Shown here in pieces: positions 54,779 through 64,000 of a DNA stretch of 64,000 nt. Position numbers and translations under genes: made by a program. The notes under the pieces were generated by a model that worked only from the letters and a program-made list of their open reading frames with translations, had not been told where the DNA came from and did no database searches. Origin of the DNA: Mermis nigrescens (Eukaryota; Nematoda; Enoplea; Mermithida; Mermithidae). The stretch covers positions 14,790,407 through 14,854,406 of the forward strand of contig JAVLUZ010000142.1 in assembly GCA_036768485.1 (NCBI GenBank). Direction: 5' to 3'. Numbering within the stretch: the stretch's first letter is position 1; the number at the start of each line of letters is the position of its first letter.

Positions 54779-57700
54779 GTATGCTAATTTTTCGGACAAA
54801 TTTTGGTAATCGAAAAAGTTCAATATTTTTCCTTAAAATGCCTTGCATCATACGTGGGCAGCAAGAAAATTCTAGGGGGGGTGCAAGATTTGTTGAAGGT
54901 CAAAAAGTGACCTTAAGAATGGTGGTATGGCGATAAAAACACCATTTTTCGACGTTTCTCATCAAGCACTATCCATTGGCATCAAAAAATTGCGAAAAAA
55001 ACGAAAAAAAAATTTTTCAAAAATTGGATTCTGGGGGGTATTTTGATTTCTGGGGAGATATTTTGATTTCTGGGGGGTGCATACCCCCCAAACCCCCCCC
55101 CTACGCACGCCCAGGTGTGGTTGCCCGGAAAGCAAAATTTTGTAAATTAGAACAGCCGCCGGTATCGGCGTTGTACGAATAATTTTTGTTTACACTACTT
55201 TACACTTTAGCGAACGACTACGCACATTTAACATGGGTGGTTTTGCTATATATATCGAAACAAGCGCATACATTTTGTTTTATGGTAAGCAATGCCATAT
55301 TTGTATCTGAAAATGCCCTTTTTTGGCCCACCCTCTCTTTTCCAGACATGCGCGTATGTTCATTAAATTCAAATTTGAATGCCTATTGGGCGAAATTAAA
55401 TTTTTTCAATCAAATTTAAATAAAAATTAAATGTCGAATCGAAATGAATCAAATTCAGATTTTAGAGAATATAATTTAAATACAATCAAATTTCAATACT
55501 AAATTTGAATGTATCAAATTCGATCAAATCAGTCAGCATTTTAGCCGTAATTTGGGGCGGTTGGTTTGGAGGAGGGGGTTGCAGAAAATTTTGTTCCAGA
55601 AAAAATGATGTTCCAGAAAAAATAGCTTTTTTAGCGATCTTTTGGCTCAAAAATGTCAAACTTTTTGACGCTTTGCTCTTCAATACTCATTTTTTGCATA
55701 TTTTGTTCCAGTTTCTCATGTTTCGAAATGTTTAATGGTTCGATGTTTTCGACAGGAAGGGCATCGCCAGAAATGCCAAAAATTGTGTTTTGACTCTTAG
55801 CCATCATTTATAAGCTAAAAAAGGGATTTTTAAGATGGAGGAAAAATTAGTTTGAACCTTCGTCCTGCCTCCCCTACCCCCCACCCCCACCCCCCAAATC
55901 CCTGCTGTGCAAGTCTGATGCCCAGAGAAAGACAAGCACAGCAGGAGAAAGCTTCTGAGAAATATCGGAAAATTCAAAGAAATTGAACAAAATTCAGTCA
56001 ATAAATGAGTAAATGGCTCGAATGGCAGAAAATTTGTCTTTTTTTAGCCAATAGATTGCGAACCACGCTTAATGCAGCACCTTTTCTACTTTTTTCTCGA
56101 AATACGCGCATTCTAAATGGGAGAAAAATCAACCCCTCCCAGATTATGTAGGCGTATACGTGTAGAGGCTCGAAATCAGGGGTGGGGCGTGCCCGGCGAT
56201 TTTAGGGGGTGGGGGTAGATGACTCGAATTTTTGGCCAGAAATGGCAAAAAACACCTAAAAAATAGCCAAATAAATGCGAGTTTTCGCCGAAAATCGGGG
56301 CGGCGGGTTTGAAAATTTTCTGAATTCGAGGGGATGGGGCGACGTCCAACTGTGGCGGGGGTCCTCACAACCTCCCCTGTTACGCGTGCGGATGTATGCC
56401 GGTGTCTGCAGTACACGAAACCGTTCAGGCCGGCGACCTGATCCGCGAAATCGCCAACGAGGTCAATTTTGAAATCGACGAGGCCAAGAGTAACGTGATC
56501 GATCATTTTCACTTCGATCCGATTCTGGACGACGGTCATCACACGACGTTGGTCGTTGAGGCGGGACAGTTCGTCAAGGCGCCTTATATCGTCGGCGAAC
56601 CTTCAGCCTACGCTCCGGTTTTATACAAGGTGCTTTCATAACCGAACCGTAATAACAGGGTTACTACTGTAGCATCGGCTACTTGCTAGGAGTAGTATAG
56701 AGATTTTTTGACAGTTTAAAGGAGAGTGTAAAGGAGTGTGAGTAAAAAAACAAAACAATTGATAAAGCGAAATTTAGACTCTAAACAAACCGAAAAAGAA
56801 GCGTAGAAACAGTGTAAAGAAGAATATTAACGAAAAATATAGTCAGTTTAAACAAGAAAAAAAGCAGCATGAATGAAGTGTAAAGGGGTAATATGAGTGA
56901 TATATCATATATGTTATATGATATATACAATGAGTCGTCGAAGCAATGCAAAGGAGTATAACAAAAGTTATAGCGAGTGTAAACTACTTTGAACCGACGT
57001 GTAAATCATAATATGTTTCATTATGCATCAGTCGACTTTGCCATCCGCAGTGGCAAAAAAGCACCTAAAAATGCTTTAAAAAACCAATTTTTTGCTAAAA
57101 TGACTCCAAAGTCATTTTAGCCAAAAATTGTTACACTTTAGTTACTGTACTGGTCCATTTTTGAAAGAAATGGATAAATGGATCGTTATAAACCGCCAAA
57201 AAAGTGGAATAAGGAGAGCAAGTCTTTTTCTGCGAAAAGTCGGGTCGAAGGAGAGGATAAATAATGTAAACTTTTTGAAAGATTTTTGAATTTGGGTTAT
57301 AATTTTTGATGGAATTTTCTGAAAATAAAATTTCGGCTAAAGATTTTAAAAAGTTTTAGAAGCGAGTTTTTGTCTACGAAAAGTTGGGTAAATTGTAAAC
57401 TTTTGTGAAGAACTCAAAGCTTTATTTTTAGCACATATGCACTGCACAGCATGGTTAATTTGGGGAAGGGGGTGAGATTTTAAGGTTCCTTTTTAGGGAC
57501 TAAAAATGATGGGTACGCGTCGTCAAAAACATCGTTTTTCGGCGTTTCTGACGATGGTCTATCTTTCTAGAGCATAAAAACGTAAACAACTTTCGAAGAA
57601 ATCAAAATATAGTCGGACAAATTGAACAAAATATAGTCAAAACGTGAATTGAGTATATGGCGCGAAGCGCCAACAATTTGACACTTTTGAGCAAATAGCG

Positions 57701-60700
57701 AAAATCACTCAAAAAAGCACCTTTTTTAGGAATTTTCAGGAAATTTTTGGGAACGTTTCGAAAAATCGTGAATTCTGGGGGGGATGAAATCTCCCCCCAC
57801 AAACCACTTACGATCACTTATGGTCAAAAGTGCCTAAAAATTATCTAAAACGCCAGCTGTCGCCCAAAAATCGGGATGTGGGATTGAAAAGTATGTACAT
57901 AAGTGGCCTGAGATCGAACGTTTCTGCCCTAAACTCGAGGTAGAATGTGATCAAAAAGTGTAAAATTAACATAAAATGGAAAAAAATTAAAAATTGACAA
58001 AAAAAAATAAAATGATTAATTAGATTAAAATAAAATAAAATTTGATTCAAATCACTCGTATTACGACAGGGCTTGGGATTAAAGCTCGAAAAGCTAAGTG
58101 CGTTGACCGTGGAGACTAAAGTTGAATGAAAATGGAATTTAAAAAAATTATAAAATTGAGAAAAATTTAAAAAATGTAAAATTAAGGAAAATTCTTAAAA
58201 AGATTAAATGCACTAATGAATTATATGAATTAAAAATCTAAATCAATAAATTGAATAAATTCGAAAAATTCATAAAATATCCGTTTTACGGCAGGGCTTG
58301 GGATCGGTGCTCGAAATAGCTCGGTCCATTGGCCGTGGAAATTGAATATAAATTGGAAAAAAATTGAAAATTGACAAAAATTTTAAAAAAATGTAAAATT
58401 GAAGAAAAATTTAAAAAAAATATTTATTGAAAATTCAATGAATTTAAATTTTACAAAATTGAATTAAAAATTAACAATGTAATTACAGGGTGTGGGGCTG
58501 GTGCTCGAAAAACCCAGTCCGTTGACAGTGCAAGTGGCCGTGGCCAGCAGCACGGCCTACTCCTACGACCCCCAATCGCACATCTCCCAATACCCAAACG
58601 CCGTGGGCAAATCGACCATTTTGATCGGAGCCATGCAATCCCGAAACAACGCCCGGGTCCTCATTGCCGGGTCGTTGGATTTATTTTCGGATCGATTTTT
58701 TCGCGCCCAGGTCCATTCCGTTCTGCCCAATGGGGAAAAGAAGAAAACCGCCAGTGGTACCTACTGTACTTATACACGGGAGCGGATTCAGGGGGGACTG
58801 CCCCCCATTGGCCCAAAATAGTGCGCAAAATTAAGGATTTTTGAGCGATTTTCAGCGATTTTCTGGTTAAAACGACTAATTTTCCCGCCCAAGTCAGGGT
58901 TCCGCACCCCCCCCCTTAGGGGTAACTCACACCCCCACCCTTAGGAAAATCCTGGATCCGCCACTGCTTATACACATAGGTGTAAAACCGGGGGGGGTTC
59001 CCTCACCCAAAGTGGTCGTCCCCCTATCCCACTAAAGTCGAAAAAAATTTAATTGTATGTATGCGTGCATGCAGGGCCGTATTTTCGGGGGCGGCCGCCC
59101 CCCCCCGCCCTTCAGCCGGAAAAATTTTTGAAAGGTACATAAGATCATGCGTGGAAAGATGGAAAAATTGCTTGTCTTTGAGAGGTAAAATCTTCAAATT
59201 GCGCTTCGCGCCACATATGAAGTATTTTCCATAATTTTGACTCAGGCGCGACCAAAAAACGACACTTTTATAGCATTTTGAGTGAGAAAAAAATTTTTAC
59301 GAAAAGTTTGAATTTTTATGATCTTAATGGATAGAGCATGTCGAAAAACGTCGAAAAATGCTTGTTTTGCGTGCTATCCCGACTAATTCTCCGAAATGTA
59401 GGCCAATTTATGTGGGGTCCGCCCCCCCTTGGCTAAAATCCTGGATACGGGCCTGTACGCAGGTACGTCACTACTCTCTCCTACTTTTAGCAGTCATTAC
59501 ATACTAGTGATGAATATTTTTTTTAGAAGGAGGGGGTTAGCGACTAAATCAAAAATGGTAAAAACACATAAAAATAGCAAAAAAAGCGCAGGTTTTTGCC
59601 AAAAAATGGGGAGGGTGATCAAATATTTTCTGACTTTCAAGGAAGTTCGGGGCTTCAAAGCGTCGATGGGGGTGGCCCAAACCCCTGTAACTTGTATATT
59701 TCTCGGCCATTTTCAGGGGAAGGGGGGTACGCGGCTCCATTTTTACAGCCGCTTACCCCCTGAAAATCTTTAAAATAATAGAATTTGCAATAAGGAATTC
59801 TACACCTTTTTACAGTTTTTTTCTCCAAAAATCTTTGTACATGTACAAAGATGGTCCTGAAACGTCTTTGTACATCAGCAAAAATCTTCGCCAAATACAA
59901 AAAAATTGTGGTTCTAAATGTGATAATTCGGCCTGAATTTAGTTGATAATATTAGTTTGGCGCGAAGTGCCGAAATTTTTATGAGCTTTTGATGGAATTC
60001 ACACATAAAACTCGACTGAGAAAGCTAAAACAATTTGTACTACAAAATCAGAAATATTACAAAAATTGTAATATGCGAATTAAATCTTGTAATAAGCAAC
60101 ACTGCGCTTAGAATGGAAAAATGGAAAAATGTCAAATATTCAGAAACCCAAAAATTAGCCAAATACACTACTAAAGGTCGAATATGTTCTATCACATCGA
60201 AATTGTTACTGTACCATATTAAAGTATACAAAAATTAGCATGTACAAAACAGTGTTTTTTTGTATCCGCCAAAGATTTTTCCCGATGTACAAAGACTTTT
60301 CAGGACAATCTTTGTACATGTACAAAGATTTTTAAGAAGATAAAAACTGTAAAAAGGTGGTAAATTCGAAAAAATTTTCGGCACTTCGCTCCGATTTGAA
60401 AACTTGTCTGTCCTATATATCTTTAAAAGGGCAAAATTTGTACATATTTAGAATGGAAAAATGTCAAATTTTTAGGCGCTTTGCGCCGTTTTGAGACAAT
60501 TTTAGTAATTTTTGGCGTTAGAAACCCAGAAATTAGCTAAAATATACAATCAAAAGTCAAAAGACCCTGTTTTACCACACTAAAATCGCTACTGTACCAT
60601 ATTATAGTAAGCAAAAATGTTTGAAAATATATTTATATAATATAGCTACAAAAATTTGTTAGCTCATACAAAGACCTTTTCGGAGATCTTTGTACAAGCA

Positions 60701-63700
60701 CAAGAGGCTCGTACAACAAAATAGAGTCGGCTAATAATAGTCCACCACTTGATTTTCTGGTCCTCCAATTTGGGATTTCATCCCCCCTCAACATTGGACC
60801 TTAGGAAACTATTTGAGACATATTAAGTTTATCGGATCGGACGCAATTCTGTAGCGTAGTTTACATTCGCCTATAATTAACCTCCATCCTAATAACTATT
60901 ACAAAAGAAACGCGTTTTAAAGCCCGTGGTTCCCATTCAATTGAATGTAAAAGTGTTTTTTGTAAAAATAGTTTGTCGAAAACGCACAATTTCCAACTAA
61001 AAATAGAACGTATTTGTCAACTCTAAATCTTTTAGCCATGGCTATGAATGAATGAGTTAAAAGTAGCATTTAGTTTAAATAAGTTAAGTGGAGGAATCAA
61101 AAACATGCAGATTTTCCTGAACATTTTTTCAGTAGAGGATTAAGTAAGTATACATATGGTCTAATCAGTACAGTTCTCAAAATTGATACTTGCTCATTGA
61201 TAAATAAGTGCCAGTATCACAGCCTGTATCAAAATACGAATTACACAAAATTTTTCCCCGGCCCCGGCCATTTTTTGACCTTGCCCCGGCCGGGGCCGGG
61301 GATGCTCAAAAATGGCCGGGGATTCGCCGGGGCCGGGGCCCCGGTCGATCACTAGTCTGGACCCCCCAAAATTCAGCAAAAAACCGGAAAAATAGGACTT
61401 TTTACACGTTATTTTGTGCTATTTTTGTTTTGGACCCCCCAAAATTGGTGTTGCCCCCCCCAAATAGGGGGGCCAGCTACGTGCCTGTTGATAATTCCTT
61501 GGGAAACTTAAGCGCCAACGTCTTAACGCGATTTGGACGCTTTGAAAAGAAAAACAAAACAAAAAATCATTTTATAAACAGGATTAGCTTAATTACCAGC
61601 GCCAAACGTTGGAAGATATAGCGGATTTGTCTTTTTAAACGCCATTCTAGCCATTATAACCCTTTATTAAGGCCGTCCCGAAAATGGGACGCAACTTTAG
61701 AGATACACTCATAGGTGAGCGGCAACAAAGTTCTTAGGGGGAGGGGGGCTGCGATATTTTTTCAAGGGTCAAAAAATGACCTTTAAATTGGTTGTATGGC
61801 GAAAAAACACCATTTTTCAGCGTTTCTCATCGAGCGCTATCCATTGGCATCAAAAAATTGCGAAAAAAGAAACAAAAAAATATTTTAAAAAGTGAAGTCT
61901 GGGGGAGGGTATTTTGGTTTCTGGGGGTGCATACCCTCAAACCCCCCACGCCCAGGTACGGATACACTGCTCTTTGCCTATTCTAAGCTGATTGTTCATT
62001 TTGGTCTTATCTGAAAGGTCAGATCTAGGTCTACATAACCGATATATTTTTAGAAGAAATGGGAAAATATTTTTCGGAGGTATACTGTAATGAAAAAGGG
62101 TTACTTTTTGGGCTGCAATTTTGTAGACCTCGTGCTCCTCGGATTTCAAGATTCCTATGTTTAAAATAACGTCGATTCGTAGCCCTCAAAAAGCTCTTTC
62201 GAACGATATACATATTGATTCCTTCAATTAAGCTTCTTCGCATAAAAGCGTCCATCATGCAAAATAATTCCCCAAATTTGCGACGGCCCGCCAATGACTG
62301 CGGCACCGGTGTACATCGGGAAAATCAATATTTTATTTACATGACTGCAGCTTGGCATGTACATAGGTCATTAATTCACTAAATCTTATCCAATGTGGCT
62401 GCCGAAGCACATTAATCATGCCAATTAGAGCTCATCTTTTAAACATGACTTTTATGTGTGTTTGTGTGTTAATCACACATGCACATAGGGGGGTGAGGGG
62501 GGTATTATCCCCCTGAGGGGTCAGCTAGACCGGTACTGTCCGGCGATTTTGAGCAAAGAGGTCTTGTTCTGCATCATTTTTGGCATCAAAATCAGTAAAA
62601 ATGTGAAAATTTTTCCGGCGCTTCGCGCCAGATTAGTAGTTTTAAGTACTTTTTACTCAAAAAGCGCCCAAAATTGATAAATTTTTGCATTTTTTAGTGT
62701 TAAAAGTGATATAATGCAGTCAAACTGGACTAAAAATGCTTTTAAAATGTGTTATTAACACGAAAATACGTTTTATAGGCTATTTTGACCATTTTGATCA
62801 TTAAAACAGCAAAAAAATCGTGAACGTTAAATTTACTGTTTTAGATTTTTGGCATTTCACCCCCCCCTGCCGACCCTGACCTTGTGCACCTATGGTGTTA
62901 ATGGGGTATATATGTACTTTTCGAGGGCCATCCCAAAAAGGCGTAGACACTTATTGAGGGCCGTCCCGAAAATGGGACATTTTTTCTCAAATTTAGATTT
63001 ACTTCCATAGTTCAAAGGCCCTTAATAAAGGGATAATGACGTCTCTTGAAGTGAGGACTAATTTCGGGGAAAACGTCGAAAATTTTCGGAAATATTAGGC
63101 ATTTTTACATTTTTTGTCCCCCGAAAATCTTTGTGCATAAAAATCTTTGCCACAAAAAAAATCGTGCCTAGGGGATGAGCGTATTTGGTAAAAAAGCAAC
63201 AAACCTGCTTCCCAGAAACACTGCACTTTGTTCTCCTTTTTAATTTATGCACCCTAAAGTAGACCTTTGCAATTCTAACGCGTTACAGTAACACTGCGCT
63301 TTACACTTCTTTTCAACTTGTCTCAGCTAGGTATGTAATACTACGCTTTACAGCTCATTTTATTCGAATACGCTACAGAAACACTGCGCTTTACACTTGT
63401 TTTTTATTATTCGTATTTCGTTCTGTACGCACTTTAATAAGACTGCGCTTTACACTTCTTTTTACTCGTCAATGGTAGGTCATACTGCACTCTACACTTT
63501 TTTATTCGAATACGCTACAGAAACACTGCGCTTTACACTTGTTTTCTATTATTTGTATTTCCTTCTGTACGCACTTTAATAAGACTGCGCTTTTACACTT
63601 CTTTTTTACTCGTCATGGTAGGTCATACTGCACTCTACACTTTTTTATTCGAATACGCTACAGAAGCACTGAGCTTCTTTTTAATTTTTATACGCTACAG

Positions 63701-64000
63701 TAATACCGTAATTTGTGATTCGTACGCACCACAATAGCTCTGCGCTTTACACTCCTTTTTAACTGGTCAATAGTAAGTCATACTGCACTTTATACTTCTT
63801 TTTAATTTGTATACGTTACAGTAATACCACACTTTACACTTTTTTAGATTTTTCTTTAATTAGGCTCCTTTTTCAGGCAATGAACAACTCGCCCGCTCCC
63901 TCGCCGATTGGACGTTCAAGCAAAAGGGCGTGATTCGCGTCAAGGCCGTCCAGCACAACAAAGTTGGCGAAAAGAAATCGCCCGGGGCCTATACGATCAA
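54431..64000 (+). CDS. DDOST: DDOST / OST48, oligosaccharyltransferase 48-kDa subunit (3' part outside window)
   Basis: Exons 54431-54778, 56429-56629, 58489-58756 and 63877-64000 join in phase into about 313 residues. Residues 1 to about 20 are a hydrophobic signal peptide (MMRALFLSIFSILSISLA). RVLVLVDD and KSHSSFFDLL open the luminal domain. Exon 2 carries EVNFEIDEAKSNVIDH and FVKAPYIVG; exon 3 GVGLVLEKPSPLTVQV, QYPNAVGKSTILIGAMQSRN and AGSLDLFSDRFF; exon 4 LADWTFKQKGVIRVK. All align colinearly with human OST48 (about 456 residues); the rest, with the C-terminal membrane anchor, lies beyond the window. The protein is a non-catalytic subunit of the ER complex that transfers glycan to Asn-X-Ser/Thr. 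Exons are much richer in GC than the MITE-filled introns (1.65, 1.86 and 5.12 kb). Confidence 0.97.
54849..55119 (+). mobile_element. hAT-like MITE, CATAGGTGGGC family, 271 bp
   Basis: Ends CATACGTGGGCAGC and GCACGCCCAGGTGTG. Core CTATCCATTGGCATCAAAAA. No clean duplication. Begins 70 bp after the donor of DDOST exon 1. Confidence 0.85.
56153..56390. mobile_element. MITE, CATACATGTAAC family, ending 38 bp before DDOST exon 2
   Basis: Ends CGTATACGTGTAGAGG and CCTGTTACGCGTGCG; flanks TATGTAGG / GATGTATG match at 6 of 8. Core GGCAAAAAACACCTAAAAAA and GCGACGTCCAACTG as in 31731-31950. Confidence 0.7.
56429..56629 (+). CDS. DDOST: DDOST exon 2 (67 codons)
   Basis: The acceptor is chosen at ACCGTTCAG, giving AADST|AGDLIREIANEVNFE without gap against human OST48 and preserving phase 0. 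A stronger-looking CTGCAG 17 bp upstream would break the frame. Donor GTGCTT. Confidence 0.9.
56690..57010. repeat. GTGTAAAGGAGT motif cluster
   Basis: GTGTAAAG or close variants recur at least six times with irregular spacing in DDOST intron 2, together with a TGATATATCATATATG palindrome near 56901. Confidence 0.6.
57430..57825. mobile_element. CATACATGCACAGCATGG-family MITE, eroded
   Basis: Keeps ACTGCACAGCATGG, GGGTACGCGTCGTC, TCTTTCTAGAGCATAAAAAC, GGCGCGAAGCGCC (57659-57671) and a right end CGATCACTTATG. No duplication. Confidence 0.75.
57955..58480 (+). pseudogene. Two decayed tandem copies of the DDOST exon 3 start
   Basis: CAGGGCTTGGGATTAAAGCT (from about 58068) and CAGGGCTTGGGATCGGTGCT (from about 58292) resemble the real border CAGGGTGTGGGGCTGGTGCT at 58486. 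Similarity runs on for about 50 bp. The first copy would read GLGLKLEKLSALTVE against GVGLVLEKPSPLTVQ and then meets TGA. The second has a one-base insertion. AT-rich spacers between the copies also match one another. Non-functional as read. Confidence 0.8.
58489..58756 (+). CDS. DDOST: DDOST exon 3 (89 codons plus one base)
   Basis: Acceptor AATTACAG, donor GTACCT, phase 1 out. Holds QYPNAVGKSTILIGAMQSRN, the best conserved segment of the family. A MITE duplication begins 12 bp after the donor. Confidence 0.96.
58777..58966. mobile_element. hAT-like MITE, CAGTGGCGGATC family (inverse), 190 bp
   Basis: Perfect 8-bp duplication CTTATACA (58769-58776 and 58967-58974). Right end CTGGATCCGCCACTG; left end CGGGAGCGGATTCAGG is slightly eroded. 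Core TTGGCCCAAAATAGTGCGCA. Confidence 0.93.
59073..59455. mobile_element. CAGGCCCGTATCCAGG-family element, 383 bp
   Basis: Ends CAGGGCCGTATTTTCGGG and CCTGGATACGGGCCTG; hairpin relative GCGCTTCGCGCC near 59201. No clear duplication. Confidence 0.75.
59765..60800. repeat. TTTGTACATGTACAAA-rich repeat, copy 3
   Basis: Longest copy. Perfect 18-bp palindromes CTTTGTACATGTACAAAG at 59833-59850 and 60310-60327, then GACTGAGAAAGCTAAAACAA, CTGTCCTATATATCTTTAAA, TAAAATCGCTACTGTACCAT and TTGGGATTTCATCCC, all shared with 32430-33200. Confidence 0.8.
61255..61354. mobile_element. Right end of a hAT-like element with GGGGCC repeats
   Basis: CCCCGGCCCCGGCC and GGGGCCGGGGCCCCGG repeats end in CGGTCGATCACTAG, the same terminus as 51479-53615 apart from one base. 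The left end was not found. The repeat at 59765-60800 may be its core, since it also forms the core of 31188-33720. Confidence 0.7.
61355..61497. mobile_element. Truncated CAGGCACGTAGCTGG-family MITE
   Basis: Matches the right 143 bp of 35757-35924, including GGAAAAATAGGACTTTTTAC and CCAGCTACGTGCCTG. The left part is cut where the previous element ends. Confidence 0.85.
61710..61960 (+). mobile_element. hAT-like MITE, CATAGGTGGGC family, 251 bp
   Basis: Perfect 8-bp duplication GATACACT (61702-61709 and 61961-61968). Ends CATAGGTGAGCGGC and CACGCCCAGGTACG. Confidence 0.95.
62474..62894. mobile_element. hAT-like MITE, CACACATGCACA family, 421 bp
   Basis: Perfect 8-bp duplication GTGTTAAT (62466-62473 and 62895-62902). 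GGCGCTTCGCGCC at 62617-62629. Nearly identical to 36485-36894. DDOST intron 3. Confidence 0.95.
63280..63845. repeat. Tandem repeat with CTTTACACTT motif before DDOST exon 4
   Basis: Units of about 134 bp (ATACGCTACAGAAACACTGC .. GTACGCACTTTAATAAGACT .. GTAGGTCATACTGCACTCTA) occur twice in close copy, with partial units on both sides. Each holds three CTTTACACTT-type boxes. The array ends about 30 bp before the acceptor of exon 4. Confidence 0.9.
63877..64000 (+). CDS. DDOST: DDOST exon 4 (partial at window end)
   Basis: Acceptor CTTTTTCAG; the split codon gives Gly, then NEQLARSLADWTFKQKGVIR and the AYTI block of the family. Open to base 64000. Confidence 0.95.

Noticed and set aside
56404..56428. 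Upstream DDOST exon 2 acceptor CTGCAG at 56411
   Set aside because: Breaks the frame from exon 1 and adds residues absent in OST48; the acceptor at 56428 aligns without gap.
63280..63845. Regular repeats that might suggest a CRISPR array
   Set aside because: Units of about 134 bp with sub-repeats and no unique spacers, inside a eukaryotic intron.

Overview
The window is nuclear DNA of an animal, most likely an arthropod-like invertebrate. I cannot name the species. It is AT-rich, with short exons separated by kilobase introns with GT..AG borders. Three conserved protein genes lie on the + strand, embedded in a very dense layer of LINE retrotransposons and short non-autonomous DNA transposons. 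No RNA gene, CRISPR array or prokaryotic feature was seen.

Genes, left to right. (1) 12750-26224: a Polycomb-group RING finger protein of the PCGF3/5 (Drosophila L(3)73Ah) type, seven coding exons, about 225 residues, with a complete C3HC4 RING and a C-terminal RAWUL domain. (2) 34017-43157: a DGCR6/gonadal (gdl) homologue. Four exons are certain; the middle of the coiled coil is not fully resolved. A polyadenylation signal follows at 43259. (3) 54431-64000 and beyond: DDOST/OST48, a subunit of the oligosaccharyltransferase complex. Four exons are in the window and the 3' part lies outside. The genes serve unrelated processes (chromatin, poorly known coiled-coil function, ER N-glycosylation); I see no operon-like link beyond shared strand.

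Repeats. 1-7560 is a minus-strand LINE cluster of CR1/L2-like type: a 5'-truncated copy with an uninterrupted reverse transcriptase frame, a decayed relative, and a third decayed copy of another lineage. Satellite-like units of about 190 bp lie next to them. From 8.4 kb on, introns and spacers are built from hAT-type MITEs of about 170-420 bp, many bounded by 8-bp target-site duplications that can be read directly. There are also larger hAT-like elements of 0.8-2.5 kb with GC-rich terminal repeats, Tc1/mariner-like fold-back MITEs with TA duplications, and several minisatellites. Insertions are often nested two or three deep. I found no transposase gene.

The most unusual signal is a 13-bp module, GGCGCGAAGCGCC. 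It is present in 11 exact copies and many near copies inside element families that have different ends. It contains GCGAAGC, the sequence of an exceptionally stable DNA mini-hairpin. Other points of interest are decayed tandem copies of the start of DDOST exon 3, the same MITE family sitting just past the stop codons of two genes, a 59-bp minisatellite open in all three forward frames, and a 4-kb MITE-free island at 44.1-48.1 kb.
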